This document shows positions 45,035-55,274 of a stretch of DNA of 64,000 bases, piece by piece. The stretch is taken from assembly GCF_000368825.1 (NCBI RefSeq), contig NZ_KB849715.1, positions 115,448-179,447 on the forward strand. Reading direction: 5' to 3'. Position numbers and translations under genes: made by a program. The DNA comes from Acinetobacter ursingii DSM 16037 = CIP 107286 (lineage in GTDB: Bacteria; Pseudomonadota; Gammaproteobacteria; Pseudomonadales; Moraxellaceae). The notes below the pieces were generated by a model that made no database searches, was not told the origin of the DNA, and was given only the letters and a program-made list of their open reading frames with translations. How positions within the stretch are numbered: position 1 is the first letter of the stretch; each line of letters begins with the position of its first letter.

Positions 45035-47746
45035 TTATTCTTCACTCATCTCATCATTTTGAGAAGCAATATCTTCAGCTTGAGATTCAGATGCTTCCCC
45101 TTCAATCACTTCAAGAGTTTCATCATCTTCTTCCACCGCTTCAATCGAAACCACACCCACCAGTGTTTCATCATCGCTTAAACGAATCAGGCGAACACCT
45201 TGTGCATTACGACCTGTCATTGCCACTTCAGCCGCACGAGTACGTACCAAAGTACCGCCATCTGAAATCAGCATCAGTTCTTTGCTTTCATCAATTGAGA
45301 CTGCACCAACTAACTCACCATTACGTTCGGAAGTCTTGATCGCAATCACCCCCTTACCGCCACGTTTCTTGGTCGGGAAGTCATTCACTGGCGTACGCTT
45401 ACCATAACCATTGGCACTGGCACACAACACTTCACCCGTTTCTGGAACAACCACCAACGAGACAATACGGCTCACCACATTTGAATCTGAATCATCACTC
45501 TCATCAGAGTCATCATTCTCAACGTCTGCGTCTTCGCTATCCAGTGTTGCAGCTAACGCCACACGCATACCACGCACACCTTTGGCGGTACGCCCCATGG
45601 CACGGACATCGGTTTCAGCAAAACGAATCGCCTTGCCTTCGTTGGAGAACAACATAATTTGTTGCTTGCCATCAGTAATCGCGACACCAATCAAGGTATC
45701 TTCTTCGTTCAGTTCAATCGCACGTAAACCATTCGCACGAATATTGGCAAATTGCTCAAGTTCAACACGTTTGACTGTACCCGAAGCTGTTGCCATAAAG
45801 ACGTAGTGATTTTCAAGGAATTCAGTCAAAGGTAAAATCGCAGTGATGGTTTCATTGGCATCCAGTGGCAATAAATTGACCATTGGACGACCTTTTGCAC
45901 CACGCGAAGCCTGAGGAACTTCAAACACTTTCAAACGATATACTTTACCCACATTGGTAAAGCACAAGACCGTTGCATGGTTGGAAGCCACGACAAGATG
46001 CTGAATAATATCGTCATCTTTCATCGAGGTTGCAGATTTACCACGACCACCACGACGCTGAGCTTGGTAATCGGACAATGGTTGTGTTTTGGCATAACCT
46101 GTTTGAGAAACGGTCAACACCACTTGCTCTTCTGGGATCAAATCTTCACGACAGAAATCGATACGTGACTCAATAATATCTGTACGACGTGCATCGCCAT
46201 ATTGTTGAAGGATTTGTGCCAATTCTTCACGAATCACACCCATCAGAAGATTGAAATCATTCAAAATGGCAGTCAGTTCAGCAATCTGACCTAGAATCTC
46301 GGTATATTCAGCATGTAACTTGTCTTGCTCAAGGCCGGTTAAACGATGTAAACGAAGCTCTAAAATCGCAGCGACTTGAGTTGGGGATAAACGATAAATA
46401 TCACCAGACAAACCAAATGGGCGATTTGGATCTTCGCCTTCGATTTCATCAGGACGTACTGAAATTGCACCTGCTTTTTCAAGCAAAGCAGTAACACCAC
46501 CACCCGCCCATTCGCCCGCCTGTAAGCGTTCACGCGCTTCTGCTGGATTTGCAGAAGTCTTGATGGTTTCGATAATTTCATCAATATTGGCAAGGGCAAC
46601 GGTGAGACCTTCCAAAATATGACCACGTTCACGTGCTTTACGCAATTCGAACATGGTACGGCGCGTCACCACTTCCTGACGATGTCGGATAAATGCCGCA
46701 ATGATGTCTTTTAGATTCATCAATTTTGGTTGTCCGTTATCTAGACATACCATATTGATACTAAAAGAATTTTCAAGCTGAGTATTGAGGAACAGGTTAT
46801 TGACAATGACTTCAGCGTTTTCGCCACGCTTTAAGTCAATCGCAATACGCATACCGTCTTTGTCAGATTCGTCACGTAACTCAGAAATCCCTTCGAGTTT
46901 CTTCTCTTTGACCAATTCAGCAATACGTTCAATCACACGTGCTTTGTTGACCTGATATGGAATTTCAGTGAAAACGATGGTGGTACGATTCGTTTTCTCG
47001 TCTTCTTCAAAGTGATATTTACCACGAATATGCAAACGGCCTTTACCGGTACGGTAAGCATCGACAATGCCTGATTTACCGTAAATAATGCCGCCTGTCG
47101 GAAAATCTGGTCCTGAGATATGTTCCATCAATCCTTCAATCGAAATATTCGGATTGTCTGCATAGGCCAGACAGGCGTGAATCACTTCAGTCAAATTGTG
47201 TGGCGCCATGTTGGTCGCCATACCCACTGCAATGCCCGCTGCGCCGTTGACTAATAAATTAGGCACACGTGTTGGTAAAACATCAGGAATTCGTTCTGAG
47301 CCATCATAGTTATCCACCCAGTCTACCGTATCTTTTTCAAGATCGGCCAATAACTCATGGGTGAGTTTGGTCATACGAACTTCGGTATAACGCATCGCCG
47401 CAGCGCTATCGCCATCGACCGAACCAAAGTTACCTTGGCCGTCGACCAACAGGTAACGTAGACTAAAATCCTGCGCCATACGAACAATGGTGTCGTAAAC
47501 AGCCGTATCACCATGCGGGTGATATTTACCGATCACATCACCCACCACACGAGCAGACTTCTTATAAGCTTTATTATAATCGTTGCCTAACTCATGCATT
47601 GCATAAAGTACACGACGATGAACTGGTTTCAGGCCGTCTCTCACATCAGGTAATGCACGTGAAACAATTACACTCATTGCATAATCGAGATATGAGTTTT
47701 TTAACTCATCTTCAATGGCAATCGGTCGGATTTCCGATACGCTCAT
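45035..47746 (-). CDS. gyrA: DNA gyrase subunit A
   Basis: This 903-residue type II topoisomerase breakage-reunion subunit introduces negative supercoils with GyrB. The winged-helix active site has '[11 protein letters not shown]' with the catalytic Tyr, and the quinolone-determining loop is [17 protein letters not shown]. Position 81 (E. coli 83) is Thr (codon ACG) rather than Ser. The C-terminal beta-pinwheel carries the GyrA box (QRRGGRGK). An Asp/Glu/Ser-rich insert lies near residues 740-760 and the tail is acidic. The terminator is at 44981. Confidence 0.98.
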   Translation of the reverse strand: MSVSEIRPIAIEDELKNSYLDYAMSVIVSRALPDVRDGLKPVHRRVLYAMHELGNDYNKAYKKSARVVGDVIGKYHPHGDTAVYDTIVRMAQDFSLRYLLVDGQGNFGSVDGDSAAAMRYTEVRMTKLTHELLADLEKDTVDWVDNYDGSERIPDVLPTRVPNLLVNGAAGIAVGMATNMAPHNLTEVIHACLAYADNPNISIEGLMEHISGPDFPTGGIIYGKSGIVDAYRTGKGRLHIRGKYHFEEDEKTNRTTIVFTEIPYQVNKARVIERIAELVKEKKLEGISELRDESDKDGMRIAIDLKRGENAEVIVNNLFLNTQLENSFSINMVCLDNGQPKLMNLKDIIAAFIRHRQEVVTRRTMFELRKARERGHILEGLTVALANIDEIIETIKTSANPAEARERLQAGEWAGGGVTALLEKAGAISVRPDEIEGEDPNRPFGLSGDIYRLSPTQVAAILELRLHRLTGLEQDKLHAEYTEILGQIAELTAILNDFNLLMGVIREELAQILQQYGDARRTDIIESRIDFCREDLIPEEQVVLTVSQTGYAKTQPLSDYQAQRRGGRGKSATSMKDDDIIQHLVVASNHATVLCFTNVGKVYRLKVFEVPQASRGAKGRPMVNLLPLDANETITAILPLTEFLENHYVFMATASGTVKRVELEQFANIRANGLRAIELNEEDTLIGVAITDGKQQIMLFSNEGKAIRFAETDVRAMGRTAKGVRGMRVALAATLDSEDADVENDDSDESDDSDSNVVSRIVSLVVVPETGEVLCASANGYGKRTPVNDFPTKKRGGKGVIAIKTSERNGELVGAVSIDESKELMLISDGGTLVRTRAAEVAMTGRNAQGVRLIRLSDDETLVGVVSIEAVEEDDETLEVIEGEASESQAEDIASQNDEMSEE

Positions 47747-47930
47747 GCATACTCCTTTCTATGCAGCAAAGCAAAAGCCAGCCACAATTTATGTATTAAT
47801 CTCGCAAAACTTAGTTCAAAAAACTGAACTAAAAGTAAAAAACATAGCTAAAAAGTATAGCATAAATCATGTGGAGATTGTGATGGATTAATACAGCTTA
47901 GCCTTTAATATTTGAGTAAATTTATGCTGA

Positions 47931-47954
47931 AAAAACAGACAGTTCCAAACTGTC
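47931..47954 (-). terminator. Second terminator-like hairpin upstream of gyrA
   Basis: GACAGTT (47938-47944) pairs with AACTGTC (47948-47954) around CCA. On the minus strand it is followed by TGTTTTTTC. It lies 113 bases beyond the etf terminator and before gyrA. Confidence 0.6.
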
Positions 47955-48066
47955 ATTAGGAATAGAATAAATCAAATACTTAGCGCACATTGTTTTAGAA
48001 AATTTGTGAAATATTTAGCAGTCAAAGACCAGAAAAACCACATTATTTTTTTATCATTCTCAATAA

Positions 48067-48104
48067 AAAACGCTCTTGCGCAATAAATCGCGCAAGAGCG
48101 TTTT
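48067..48104 (-). terminator. Terminator of the etfBA operon
   Basis: AAAACGCTCTTGCG pairs perfectly with CGCAAGAGCGTTTT. The hairpin lies 22 bases beyond the etfA stop. Confidence 0.9.
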
Positions 48105-48126
48105 ATCAACTTAACTCAATAACGAA

Positions 48127-49065
48127 TTAAAGTTTAGATACCAATTCTGGTACAACAGTGTTCAAATCACCCACTAACCAGTAGTCAGCAACGCTGTTGA
48201 TTGGTGCTTCTTCGTCTTTGTTGATCGCAACGATCACTTTAGAGTCTTTCATACCTGCCAAGTGCTGAATCGCACCAGAGATACCGATTGCCATGTAAAG
48301 ATCTGGCGCAACGATTTTACCTGTTTGACCTACTTGGAAGTCGTTTGGTACGAAACCAGCATCAACCGCAGCACGTGACGCACCTTGCGCAGCACCAAGC
48401 TTGTCCGCTAATGGGTCTAGGACTTTATGGTAGTTCTCACCAGAACCAACACCACGACCACCAGAAACAACGATACGCGCAGCAGTTAATTCTGGACGAT
48501 CAAGTTTTACAATTTCTTCATTTACGAAAGAAGAAACACCAGCGTCAGCCGCTTCACCCACAGTTTCAACCGCAGCAGAACCACCTTCAGCAGCAACTGG
48601 ATCAAATGCTGTACCACGTACAGTACCAATGATCACAGCTTCATCAGATTGAACCGTTGCAATCGCATTACCTGCGTAGATTGGACGCTTAAATGTGTTT
48701 GCAGATTCAACAGAAATAATATCTGTGATCATGCTGACATCAAGCAATGCCGCAACGCGTGGTAAAATGTTTTTACCTGTTGTAGTTGAAGCTGCTAAAA
48801 CGTATTTATAGCCACCTTCTTTCACAACATCAGCAATCAGTTTTGCTACATTTTCAGCCAATTGGTTGGCATAAAGTGCATTGTCTGCAAGTAATACTTT
48901 GCTGACACCAGCCACTTTAGCAGCAGCATCCGCTACGGCTTGAGCGCCTGAACCAGCAACCAATACAGCAATATCACCACCGATTTTTTGAGCTGCTGCA
49001 ACAACGTTTAACGTCGCACCGTTAAGTGCTTGGTTATTGTGTTCAGCGATTACTAAAATACTCAT
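48127..49065 (-). CDS. etfA: Electron transfer flavoprotein alpha subunit
   Basis: This 312-residue FAD-carrying subunit accepts electrons from acyl-CoA dehydrogenases and passes them to ETF:ubiquinone oxidoreductase. The C-terminal FAD domain shows 'VVSGGRGVGSGENY', 'DAGFVPNDFQVGQTGKIVAP' and 'YMAIGISGAIQHLAGM', the EtfA signature. The gene lies 17 bases after etfB in a two-gene operon. Confidence 0.97.
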   Translation of the reverse strand: MSILVIAEHNNQALNGATLNVVAAAQKIGGDIAVLVAGSGAQAVADAAAKVAGVSKVLLADNALYANQLAENVAKLIADVVKEGGYKYVLAASTTTGKNILPRVAALLDVSMITDIISVESANTFKRPIYAGNAIATVQSDEAVIIGTVRGTAFDPVAAEGGSAAVETVGEAADAGVSSFVNEEIVKLDRPELTAARIVVSGGRGVGSGENYHKVLDPLADKLGAAQGASRAAVDAGFVPNDFQVGQTGKIVAPDLYMAIGISGAIQHLAGMKDSKVIVAINKDEEAPINSVADYWLVGDLNTVVPELVSKL

Positions 49066-49082
49066 GATTTTATCCTTCTGTA

Positions 49083-49832
49083 TTAGATCACTTTCGCTTC
49101 ATTTTTTAATTTTTCAACAAGTTCGTCTACAGACTTCACTTGTACGCCAGCTTTACGCTCAGCAGGTGGCTCAACTTTAACAGTTTTAAGTTTAGTCCCT
49201 GTAGCAACACCATAATCAGCAGGTGATTTGGTATCAAGCGGCTTTTTACGCGCTTTCATAATGTTTGGAAGTGCCGCATAACGTGGCTCGTTCAAACGTA
49301 AGTCAGTGGTAATAATCGCAGGAAGTGTAAGCTCAACAGTTTGTAAACCACCGTCAATTTCACGAGTCACTTGAACTTTTCCGCCGTCCACTTTTACTTC
49401 TGAAGCAAAAGTACCTTGACCTGCGCCAAGCAAAGCAGCCAACATTTGACCGACTTGGTTTGAGTCGTCATCAATTGCTTGTTTACCTAGAAGAATAAGT
49501 TCTGGTTTCTCTTGATCTACAACACCTTTAAGAATTTTAGCAACTTCTAAAGCGCCAATTTCATCAGTTGTTTCAACCAAGATACCACGATCCGCACCGA
49601 GCGCCATTGCAGAACGAATTTGTTCTTGCGCTTCTTTAGGTCCAACAGAAACCACTACGATTTCAGATACTGTTCCTTTTTCTTTTAGGCGAACCGCTTC
49701 TTCCACTGCGATTTCACAGAATGGGTTAATTGACATTTTAACGTTAGTAAGGTCAACCCCACTATTGTCCGGCTTAACGCGAACTTTAACGTTGGCATCA
49801 ACCACACGTTTTACAGCAACAAGAGCCTTCAT
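49083..49832 (-). CDS. etfB: Electron transfer flavoprotein beta subunit
   Basis: This 249-residue partner of EtfA binds AMP and docks dehydrogenases. It starts [20 protein letters not shown] and includes '[18 protein letters not shown]', '[15 protein letters not shown]', and the recognition-loop/AMP region '[18 protein letters not shown]' conserved in the family. First gene of the etfBA operon; its 427-base upstream region contains a perfect dyad at 50093-50107. Confidence 0.97.
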   Translation of the reverse strand: MKALVAVKRVVDANVKVRVKPDNSGVDLTNVKMSINPFCEIAVEEAVRLKEKGTVSEIVVVSVGPKEAQEQIRSAMALGADRGILVETTDEIGALEVAKILKGVVDQEKPELILLGKQAIDDDSNQVGQMLAALLGAGQGTFASEVKVDGGKVQVTREIDGGLQTVELTLPAIITTDLRLNEPRYAALPNIMKARKKPLDTKSPADYGVATGTKLKTVKVEPPAERKAGVQVKSVDELVEKLKNEAKVI

Positions 49833-50259
49833 GTAATCCTCGGCTGTTTCAGCAAGTAAATGTTGAGAAGAGTTATATTAACGCTTCATATTGAATTTTT
49901 TAGGTGCTTTATCTTGCAATGTGTTTGGCATTTCGGTCAAGTCACAATTACACCAACCATGCGAAAAAACACTAAAAAGGCTGAAATGGTCAGTTCATTG
50001 TTTTTTTCATTGATTGTTTCCCCATGAAATTGCAGCAGTTTTTATGATTTATTAATATTTGATTTATAATATGTTTTATTTTGATTTATTTCATCAGTCT
50101 GACTGATAGGCGACTTTTTTTGCATAGCTTTTATACAAAAGTACAAATTTATTCAATACTGACTCGTCAGATCAAAAATGTCAGTCCACAATTATAAAAA
50201 AACTTAAACATGTCGAAATGTAACAATAAAACATAATAGGTCGGGTTATCGCAAAATTA
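49833..50259. other. Intergenic region between etfB and xerC
   Basis: These 427 bases are very AT-rich and hold no credible gene. The minus-strand etfB promoter must lie here. A perfect dyad ATCAGTC-T-GACTGAT occurs at 50093-50107 and related GACTGA/GTCAGA words occur nearby (50160-50195). Confidence 0.5.
50093..50107. promoter_or_regulatory. Perfect 15-base dyad, candidate operator of etfBA
   Basis: ATCAGTC and GACTGAT are exact inverted repeats around one T, with no T-run either side. It is shaped like a repressor site; the regulator is unknown. Confidence 0.35.
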
Positions 50260-51168
50260 TTACGCTCTCGGATGCGCTTTATCGTAAGTTTGCGCTAAAT
50301 GATCAAAATCAATATGCGTATAAATTTGAGTCGTACTCAAATTAGTATGCCCTAACATTTCCTGTACTGATCTTAAATCACCACTAGCACTGAGCATATG
50401 ACTGGCAAAACAATGGCGTAGTAGATGCGGATGCAAATCGACATTTACCCCTGCGCGATGTGCCTGAATTTTAACTCTGGATTCAATTTGCCTTGGTGTA
50501 AGTGCGCCGCCATGTTGTGAAACAAAAACAGGACTCACTGGTAATACTTTACCCTTCCAAATCGTATAGATTTTTAACCACTCGATTAAGCTGTGTTTAG
50601 CTTTGCTGCCAAATGGAATCACCCGCGTTTTATTACCTTTACCAGTTACACGTAAAAGCTGTCGTTTAAAATCAAGATCATTCATTTTCAAACTTTGCAA
50701 TTCAGCCAAACGTAAACCACTGGAATACAACAATTCAAGCATGGCTTTATCGCGTATCCAGAGCTGTTGATCCTTGATTTTTTCAGGTACAGGTTGATCC
50801 AGTATTTGATTGACCGTTTCGATATCAATCATTCCCGGTAAGGGACGCGCTTTACGTTTAAGTTTAAAATCCTCAGTAGGATTCATATTGAGATAATTAC
50901 TTTGCTGCGCCCATTTCATAAATTGGCGAATCGCCGACAACATTCGCTGAATACTACTACTACTCAAGTTGGATTGTTCAACTTTATAAGCCAGATATTC
51001 GCGTAAATCTGATGCTTCTATCTCGATCAAATCTAGCTTTTTAACTTCACAAAACATAAAAAAATCAGTTAAATCGCGTTGATAAGCATGAATGGTGTGT
51101 TCAGACTGATTTTGAATGGTACGCTCTTTGAGCCACATGTCGAGGAGTTGATGATTATTAATATTCAC
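50260..51168 (-). CDS. xerC: Tyrosine recombinase XerC
   Basis: This 302-residue site-specific recombinase resolves chromosome dimers at dif together with XerD and FtsK. An N-terminal SAM-like core-binding domain precedes the catalytic domain. The catalytic residues are Arg in 'SSGLRLAELQSL', His-x-x-Arg in 'HPHLLRHCFASHML', His in 'LGHTNLSTTQIY', and the nucleophilic Tyr in TQIYTHID. Position downstream of the lysA-dapF group is shared with enterics and pseudomonads, supporting XerC over XerD. Confidence 0.93.
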   Translation of the reverse strand: MNINNHQLLDMWLKERTIQNQSEHTIHAYQRDLTDFFMFCEVKKLDLIEIEASDLREYLAYKVEQSNLSSSSIQRMLSAIRQFMKWAQQSNYLNMNPTEDFKLKRKARPLPGMIDIETVNQILDQPVPEKIKDQQLWIRDKAMLELLYSSGLRLAELQSLKMNDLDFKRQLLRVTGKGNKTRVIPFGSKAKHSLIEWLKIYTIWKGKVLPVSPVFVSQHGGALTPRQIESRVKIQAHRAGVNVDLHPHLLRHCFASHMLSASGDLRSVQEMLGHTNLSTTQIYTHIDFDHLAQTYDKAHPRA

Positions 51169-51183
51169 ATCATTGCTCCTAGT

Positions 51184-51813
51184 TTAATATTCAGTGTTGG
51201 TATCAATTTGATTTAAATATAACATAATTTCTTTCGCCACTAGTTCGGCATAGCGATTCGCGAGATCATGTCCTCCACCTTGAATGATCTTGAGCTCGGC
51301 ATACTGAAAAAGATCTTTCAGATATTGCCCGACAGCAATTGGACTTACCTCATCTTGATCACCCCAGATCAGTAAAATTTTCTGCTGAATCTGTGCCAAT
51401 TGAGCTTCATAATTTATTTTAGTGGTCATGAACCAGTCAGGATAATTTAAAAAATCTTTGGCATAACTTTGTCGCCAATCCGCAACGTTAAACTGGCTCA
51501 GGTCAATCCCTCCTGAAGTCGCAATCAAGACCAAACCCTGTATCAATTCAGGCTTTTGTAAAGCTGCTGCGACTGCAAAAATGCCACCCATAGATTGAGC
51601 GACCAATATACATGGGCGATCAATTTTATTGAGCACATATTGCTGTAACTGTTCAAAACCATGAATGTCTGGATGGGCAGGTTCATTGGCAAAAGCAGGA
51701 TAAGCAATGATTTGTGTCGTCATTTCTTCGGGTAAATTTTTAATGAGAGGACACCAAAATTCGGTACTGCCCGATGCGCCGGGTAGAAAAATAAAATGTT
51801 TTAGCATGTTCAT
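51184..51813 (-). CDS. Small alpha/beta hydrolase
   Basis: This 209-residue hydrolase starts with 'HFIFLPGASGSTEFW', has the nucleophile elbow AQSMGG in 'CILVAQSMGGIF', an Asp in 'LIWGDQDEVSP' and a His in 'IIQGGGHDLANR'. The usual G before the nucleophile motif is replaced by A (AQSMG). It lies 15 bases upstream of xerC and is probably co-transcribed. It has no signal peptide; substrate unknown. Confidence 0.82.
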   Translation of the reverse strand: MNMLKHFIFLPGASGSTEFWCPLIKNLPEEMTTQIIAYPAFANEPAHPDIHGFEQLQQYVLNKIDRPCILVAQSMGGIFAVAAALQKPELIQGLVLIATSGGIDLSQFNVADWRQSYAKDFLNYPDWFMTTKINYEAQLAQIQQKILLIWGDQDEVSPIAVGQYLKDLFQYAELKIIQGGGHDLANRYAELVAKEIMLYLNQIDTNTEY

Positions 51814-51867
51814 TTTTTAAATTCTAACCATGTATTTTTAAGTATTTTTACAAACTATTATCTTGCA

Positions 51868-52668
51868 TTATTTTTTAGAAAAAAACTGTGCAAAGAATCC
51901 TCTTTTTTTCATTTGACGATGATAAAAAGGCTCAGTTTCAAACATGTAGCCTGATAAACCTGAAGATTCTTGAGGATCAATCATAAAGATATCAACAATT
52001 TCTCCAAGGCTATCATAAGCCACCTGTCCAATTTGATTCATTAAAGTTTGGTTTCTCTCTGCTACATTGAACAATACGCCCACCACTAGAACCGGTTTTT
52101 CATCTCGGGCAGGATTGTGCATTAAAGCCAAATATGCTTTTTCAATCTCAGAATGCTGTTGAAAAAATTTATTCAGTTGTTCGACCATCTGATCAGGATA
52201 TTGGGACGGTTGCCCTAGTAACACTTGTATATCTTCTTCAGCAACAAATTGCTCTGTGGCTCCAACACTACCTTTCTGTAAAAGACTTTTTATTTCTTCT
52301 GGAATAAATTCTTTGCCATAAGGAAGATTTGGATTCAGCATCAAATGATCCCCGAGGGTGATATCAAATAACTCGCGAGTGCTCAAACGCAAGTAGCTTT
52401 CTTGCTGCTCGATTGCTTTACTTAAACTATCTACAGATAAGAAAAAAGGAACAATTGATCTGCCCTCGTGATTTTGCCATTTGCTTAAATAGATATGATC
52501 ACCTTGTTGCAGCTCAACTAAACCATGACGATTGTGCTGTTGAGTATCAGTAGTTCCCAAACAATACACATGACCATTTAATAATTTTTCAAGAAACACA
52601 GGGCGATACGCTGGCTCATTAGCTGCTTTTTGAAGAAGTTCCTCTAAATACTTTTCTTGTTTATCCAT
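51868..52668 (-). CDS. sseB: SseB-family protein (enhanced serine sensitivity)
   Basis: A 266-residue protein: the N-terminal SseB domain ('LEKLLNGHVYCLGT', 'IVPFFLSVDSL', 'ELFDITLGDHLMLNP' and 'GKEFIPEEIKSLL') is followed by a C-terminal SseB_C-type domain. E. coli SseB overproduction causes serine sensitivity, and in other bacteria SseB relatives contact type III secretion or rhodanese partners; the role here is unknown. The gene lies between dapF and the xerC group. Confidence 0.8.
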   Translation of the reverse strand: MDKQEKYLEELLQKAANEPAYRPVFLEKLLNGHVYCLGTTDTQQHNRHGLVELQQGDHIYLSKWQNHEGRSIVPFFLSVDSLSKAIEQQESYLRLSTRELFDITLGDHLMLNPNLPYGKEFIPEEIKSLLQKGSVGATEQFVAEEDIQVLLGQPSQYPDQMVEQLNKFFQQHSEIEKAYLALMHNPARDEKPVLVVGVLFNVAERNQTLMNQIGQVAYDSLGEIVDIFMIDPQESSGLSGYMFETEPFYHRQMKKRGFFAQFFSKK

Positions 52669-52771
52669 TTATATTTACCTAATCTCTCATCAAAATGAAC
52701 TAATCTTTTAAAGTTTTGTTATTTATTCAAAATAATGAACACATCATCACGCTAAAATTATATGTCTTATT

Positions 52772-52809
52772 TAAAAATTAAAACGAACTGACTCCCTTGA
52801 ACCAGTTCG
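52772..52809 (-). terminator. Terminator of dapF
   Basis: CGAACTG (52784-52790) pairs with CAGTTCG (52803-52809), followed on the minus strand by TTTTAATTTTTAA. It closes the lptM-lysA-dapF unit before sseB. Confidence 0.75.
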
Positions 52810-52816
52810 CTTGTAT

Positions 52817-53662
52817 TTAACTCTGAAAATAACGTAAATCCAAACGGCCTTCATAGACGGTAGACGTTGGTCCAGTCATCCAAACCACGTCACCTTCACG
52901 CCAAGCAATTTGTAACTTACCGCCTGCCAGTTCAACTTCAACCTCATTGGCGAGTAAACCACGGCGCATTCCACTGACTGCTGCGGCACATGCCCCTGTT
53001 CCACATGCTAAAGTTTCGCCGACGCCACGCTCAAAAACACGCAAACGTACATGTTTTTCATCCAGAATTTGCATAAACCCAGCATTGACCCGTTGCGGGA
53101 AACGTACATGCGATTCAACTTGTGGTCCAATGGTTGCAACATCCGCAGTTAATACATCTGGCACAATCGTAACTGCATGGGGATTGCCCATATTGACCAC
53201 ATCAATTTTTAAGCTTTGATCATTGGCAAGCTCAAGATGATAAAGTGCTTCAAACTCTTCCGTGACAAATGGAATTTCATTTGGAGAAAATTTTGGAAAG
53301 CCCATATTGACTCGAACTAAACCATTTGGTCCCAATTCAGGTTCAACGATTCCCGCTTTGGTTTGCACCTTGATTTTGGTTTTATTGGTCAGTTGGCGAT
53401 CATGTACAAAACGCGCAAAACAACGAACGCCATTGCCACATTGCTCAACTTCAGAGCCATCTGCGTTGAAAATACGATATTTAAAATCTGCACTTGGAAA
53501 ATCGGGCGGTTCAACTATTAGAAGTTGATCAAAACCAATCCCAAAGTGACGATCAGCCATACGCTGAATGGTAGTAGTATCCAGATACGCGCGTTGGCTG
53601 ATTAAATCAACCACAACAAAATCATTACCCAAGCCATGCATTTTTGTAAATTCAAGCAACAT
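52817..53662 (-). CDS. dapF: Diaminopimelate epimerase
   Basis: This 281-residue enzyme interconverts LL- and meso-diaminopimelate for lysine and peptidoglycan synthesis. The cofactor-independent two-base mechanism uses two Cys, found here in '[13 protein letters not shown]' and '[13 protein letters not shown]'. The N-terminal '[15 protein letters not shown]' is typical. It starts five bases after the lysA stop. Confidence 0.97.
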   Translation of the reverse strand: MLLEFTKMHGLGNDFVVVDLISQRAYLDTTTIQRMADRHFGIGFDQLLIVEPPDFPSADFKYRIFNADGSEVEQCGNGVRCFARFVHDRQLTNKTKIKVQTKAGIVEPELGPNGLVRVNMGFPKFSPNEIPFVTEEFEALYHLELANDQSLKIDVVNMGNPHAVTIVPDVLTADVATIGPQVESHVRFPQRVNAGFMQILDEKHVRLRVFERGVGETLACGTGACAAAVSGMRRGLLANEVEVELAGGKLQIAWREGDVVWMTGPTSTVYEGRLDLRYFQS

Positions 53663-53667
53663 GTTTT

Positions 53668-54918
53668 TTACTCCTCAGGTAATAAACGTTCTTTATCCCA
53701 TAATGATTCAATCGTTTCACGCTCACGAATCAAATGAGCTTGATCTGCATTCACCATCACTTCAGCAGCACGACCACGACTATTATAGTTTGAACTCATG
53801 ACAAAACCATAAGCGCCTGCACCCAGTACAGCCAAGACATCATTTTCTTTTAGTGCCAACTTACGATCTTTGCCTAGAAAGTCGCCAGTTTCACAGATCG
53901 CACCAACAACATCCCAAGCTTTTTCATTAACGTCTGTATTGGCATCCACCGATTGGATATCCATCCACGCTTCATATAAAGATGGACGAATCAAATCATT
54001 CATCGCAGCATCAATAATCGCAAAATTACGATGATTGGTCGGTTTCAGCAGATCTACTTTGGTCAGTAATACGCCTGCATTGGCACTAATACTACGCCCT
54101 GGCTCCATGTACACTTTCAAGCCTAATTTTTGCAGTGCGGGTTTCAACGCATTGGCATACTCTTCAACGCTTGGCGGTGTTTCATCTTTATAACAAACAC
54201 CTAGACCACCACCAATATCAATATGTTTGAGGTCAATTCCACGCTTTTTCAATTCAGCAATCATCACCATGACACGATCCAAAGCATCCACAAAAGGCTT
54301 GGTCTCAGTCAGTTGTGAACCGATATGGCAATCAATTCCCACAACATCTAAATTGGATAAAGATGCCGCGTATTGATAAGTTTCATAAACCGTATCACTA
54401 GGAATACCAAACTTATTTTCTTTTAATCCCGTTGAAATATAAGGATGAGTTTTGGCATCGACATCTGGATTAACACGCAAGGAAATCGGGGCTTTTTTAC
54501 CCTGTTTTTCTGCAACTTTTTGAATGCGATCCAATTCTGCATACGACTCAACATTGAAACAGGCAATTCCGACTTGCAGCGCTTTTTCAATATCTGCTTC
54601 TGACTTGCCTAAACCAGAAAATACGATTTTGGCTGGATCACCACCTGCTGCCAACACGCGCGCAAGCTCACCCCCAGTCACAATATCAAAACCAGCCCCA
54701 AGCTTGGCTAATACATTCAACACCGCAAGGTTTGAGTTTGACTTCACCGCAAAGCAGATTTGATGGTCGATAAAATCAAAAGCACGATCCATATCCAGAT
54801 AATGTTTTTCAAAAGCTGCTTTTGAATAAACATATAACGGTGTACCAAACCGTTCAGCAAGCTGAAGCAGTGAACATTGCTCAGCATGCAATATCCCTTG
54901 AATGCGGGAGAAACTCAT
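53668..54918 (-). CDS. lysA: Diaminopimelate decarboxylase
   Basis: This 416-residue PLP enzyme makes L-lysine from meso-DAP. The PLP-binding lysine (Lys59) is in '[15 protein letters not shown]'. Also present are '[10 protein letters not shown]', '[10 protein letters not shown]' and a C-terminal '[13 protein letters not shown]' containing the catalytic Cys. It is flanked by lptM upstream and dapF downstream. Confidence 0.97.
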   Translation of the reverse strand: MSFSRIQGILHAEQCSLLQLAERFGTPLYVYSKAAFEKHYLDMDRAFDFIDHQICFAVKSNSNLAVLNVLAKLGAGFDIVTGGELARVLAAGGDPAKIVFSGLGKSEADIEKALQVGIACFNVESYAELDRIQKVAEKQGKKAPISLRVNPDVDAKTHPYISTGLKENKFGIPSDTVYETYQYAASLSNLDVVGIDCHIGSQLTETKPFVDALDRVMVMIAELKKRGIDLKHIDIGGGLGVCYKDETPPSVEEYANALKPALQKLGLKVYMEPGRSISANAGVLLTKVDLLKPTNHRNFAIIDAAMNDLIRPSLYEAWMDIQSVDANTDVNEKAWDVVGAICETGDFLGKDRKLALKENDVLAVLGAGAYGFVMSSNYNSRGRAAEVMVNADQAHLIRERETIESLWDKERLLPEE

Positions 54919-54942
54919 GAATGTATCCTTATCTTTGAGACG

Positions 54943-55161
54943 TTAAGGGGATGGTGTAGGTTCTGAAGCTGAGGATTTTTCTTTTTCCTCAGTTGCATTT
55001 TTCTGAGCTTGTTGCTCAGCATCTTTAGATGAATACAGTAAATATTTGGCACGTTTGTCATAATTTGGATCAGAAGGTAAATGTAATGCACCTGATTGAC
55101 CGCATGCCGTGAGCGCAGCACCGCTCAGTAATATACTGATAGAGCAAATGACTTTAAGCAT
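54943..55161 (-). CDS. lptM: LptM-like small lipoprotein (YifL family)
   Basis: This 72-residue lipoprotein has a signal peptide ending in lipobox LTACG (Cys20) and the conserved 'CGQSGALHLPSDP' start of mature LptM. LptM assists maturation of the LptD-LptE lipopolysaccharide translocon in enterics. The C-terminus is low-complexity Lys/Glu/Ser/Pro. The lptM-lysA-dapF order is widely conserved. Confidence 0.9.
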   Translation of the reverse strand: MLKVICSISILLSGAALTACGQSGALHLPSDPNYDKRAKYLLYSSKDAEQQAQKNATEEKEKSSASEPTPSP

Positions 55162-55227
55162 CTGAACACCGAACTTTTACAATTCGGAGCAGTATAGCGT
55201 GATCATCTCAGCAGCTAAAGTCTAAAC

Positions 55228-55256
55228 ATAAAAAAACGCCAGTTTATACTGGCGTT
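55228..55256 (-). terminator. Terminator of cycA
   Basis: AACGCCAGT pairs perfectly with ACTGGCGTT around TTAT, followed on the minus strand by TTTTTTAT. Confidence 0.88.
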
Positions 55257-55274
55257 CTATGGATTTATTCAGAC

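Larger units (their letters stand above)
47747..48126. other. Intergenic region between gyrA and etfA
   Basis: These 380 bases contain no credible protein gene. They hold the etf terminator (48067-48104), a second terminator-like hairpin (47931-47954, minus strand) and the presumed gyrA promoter. The region is strongly AT-rich. Confidence 0.6.
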
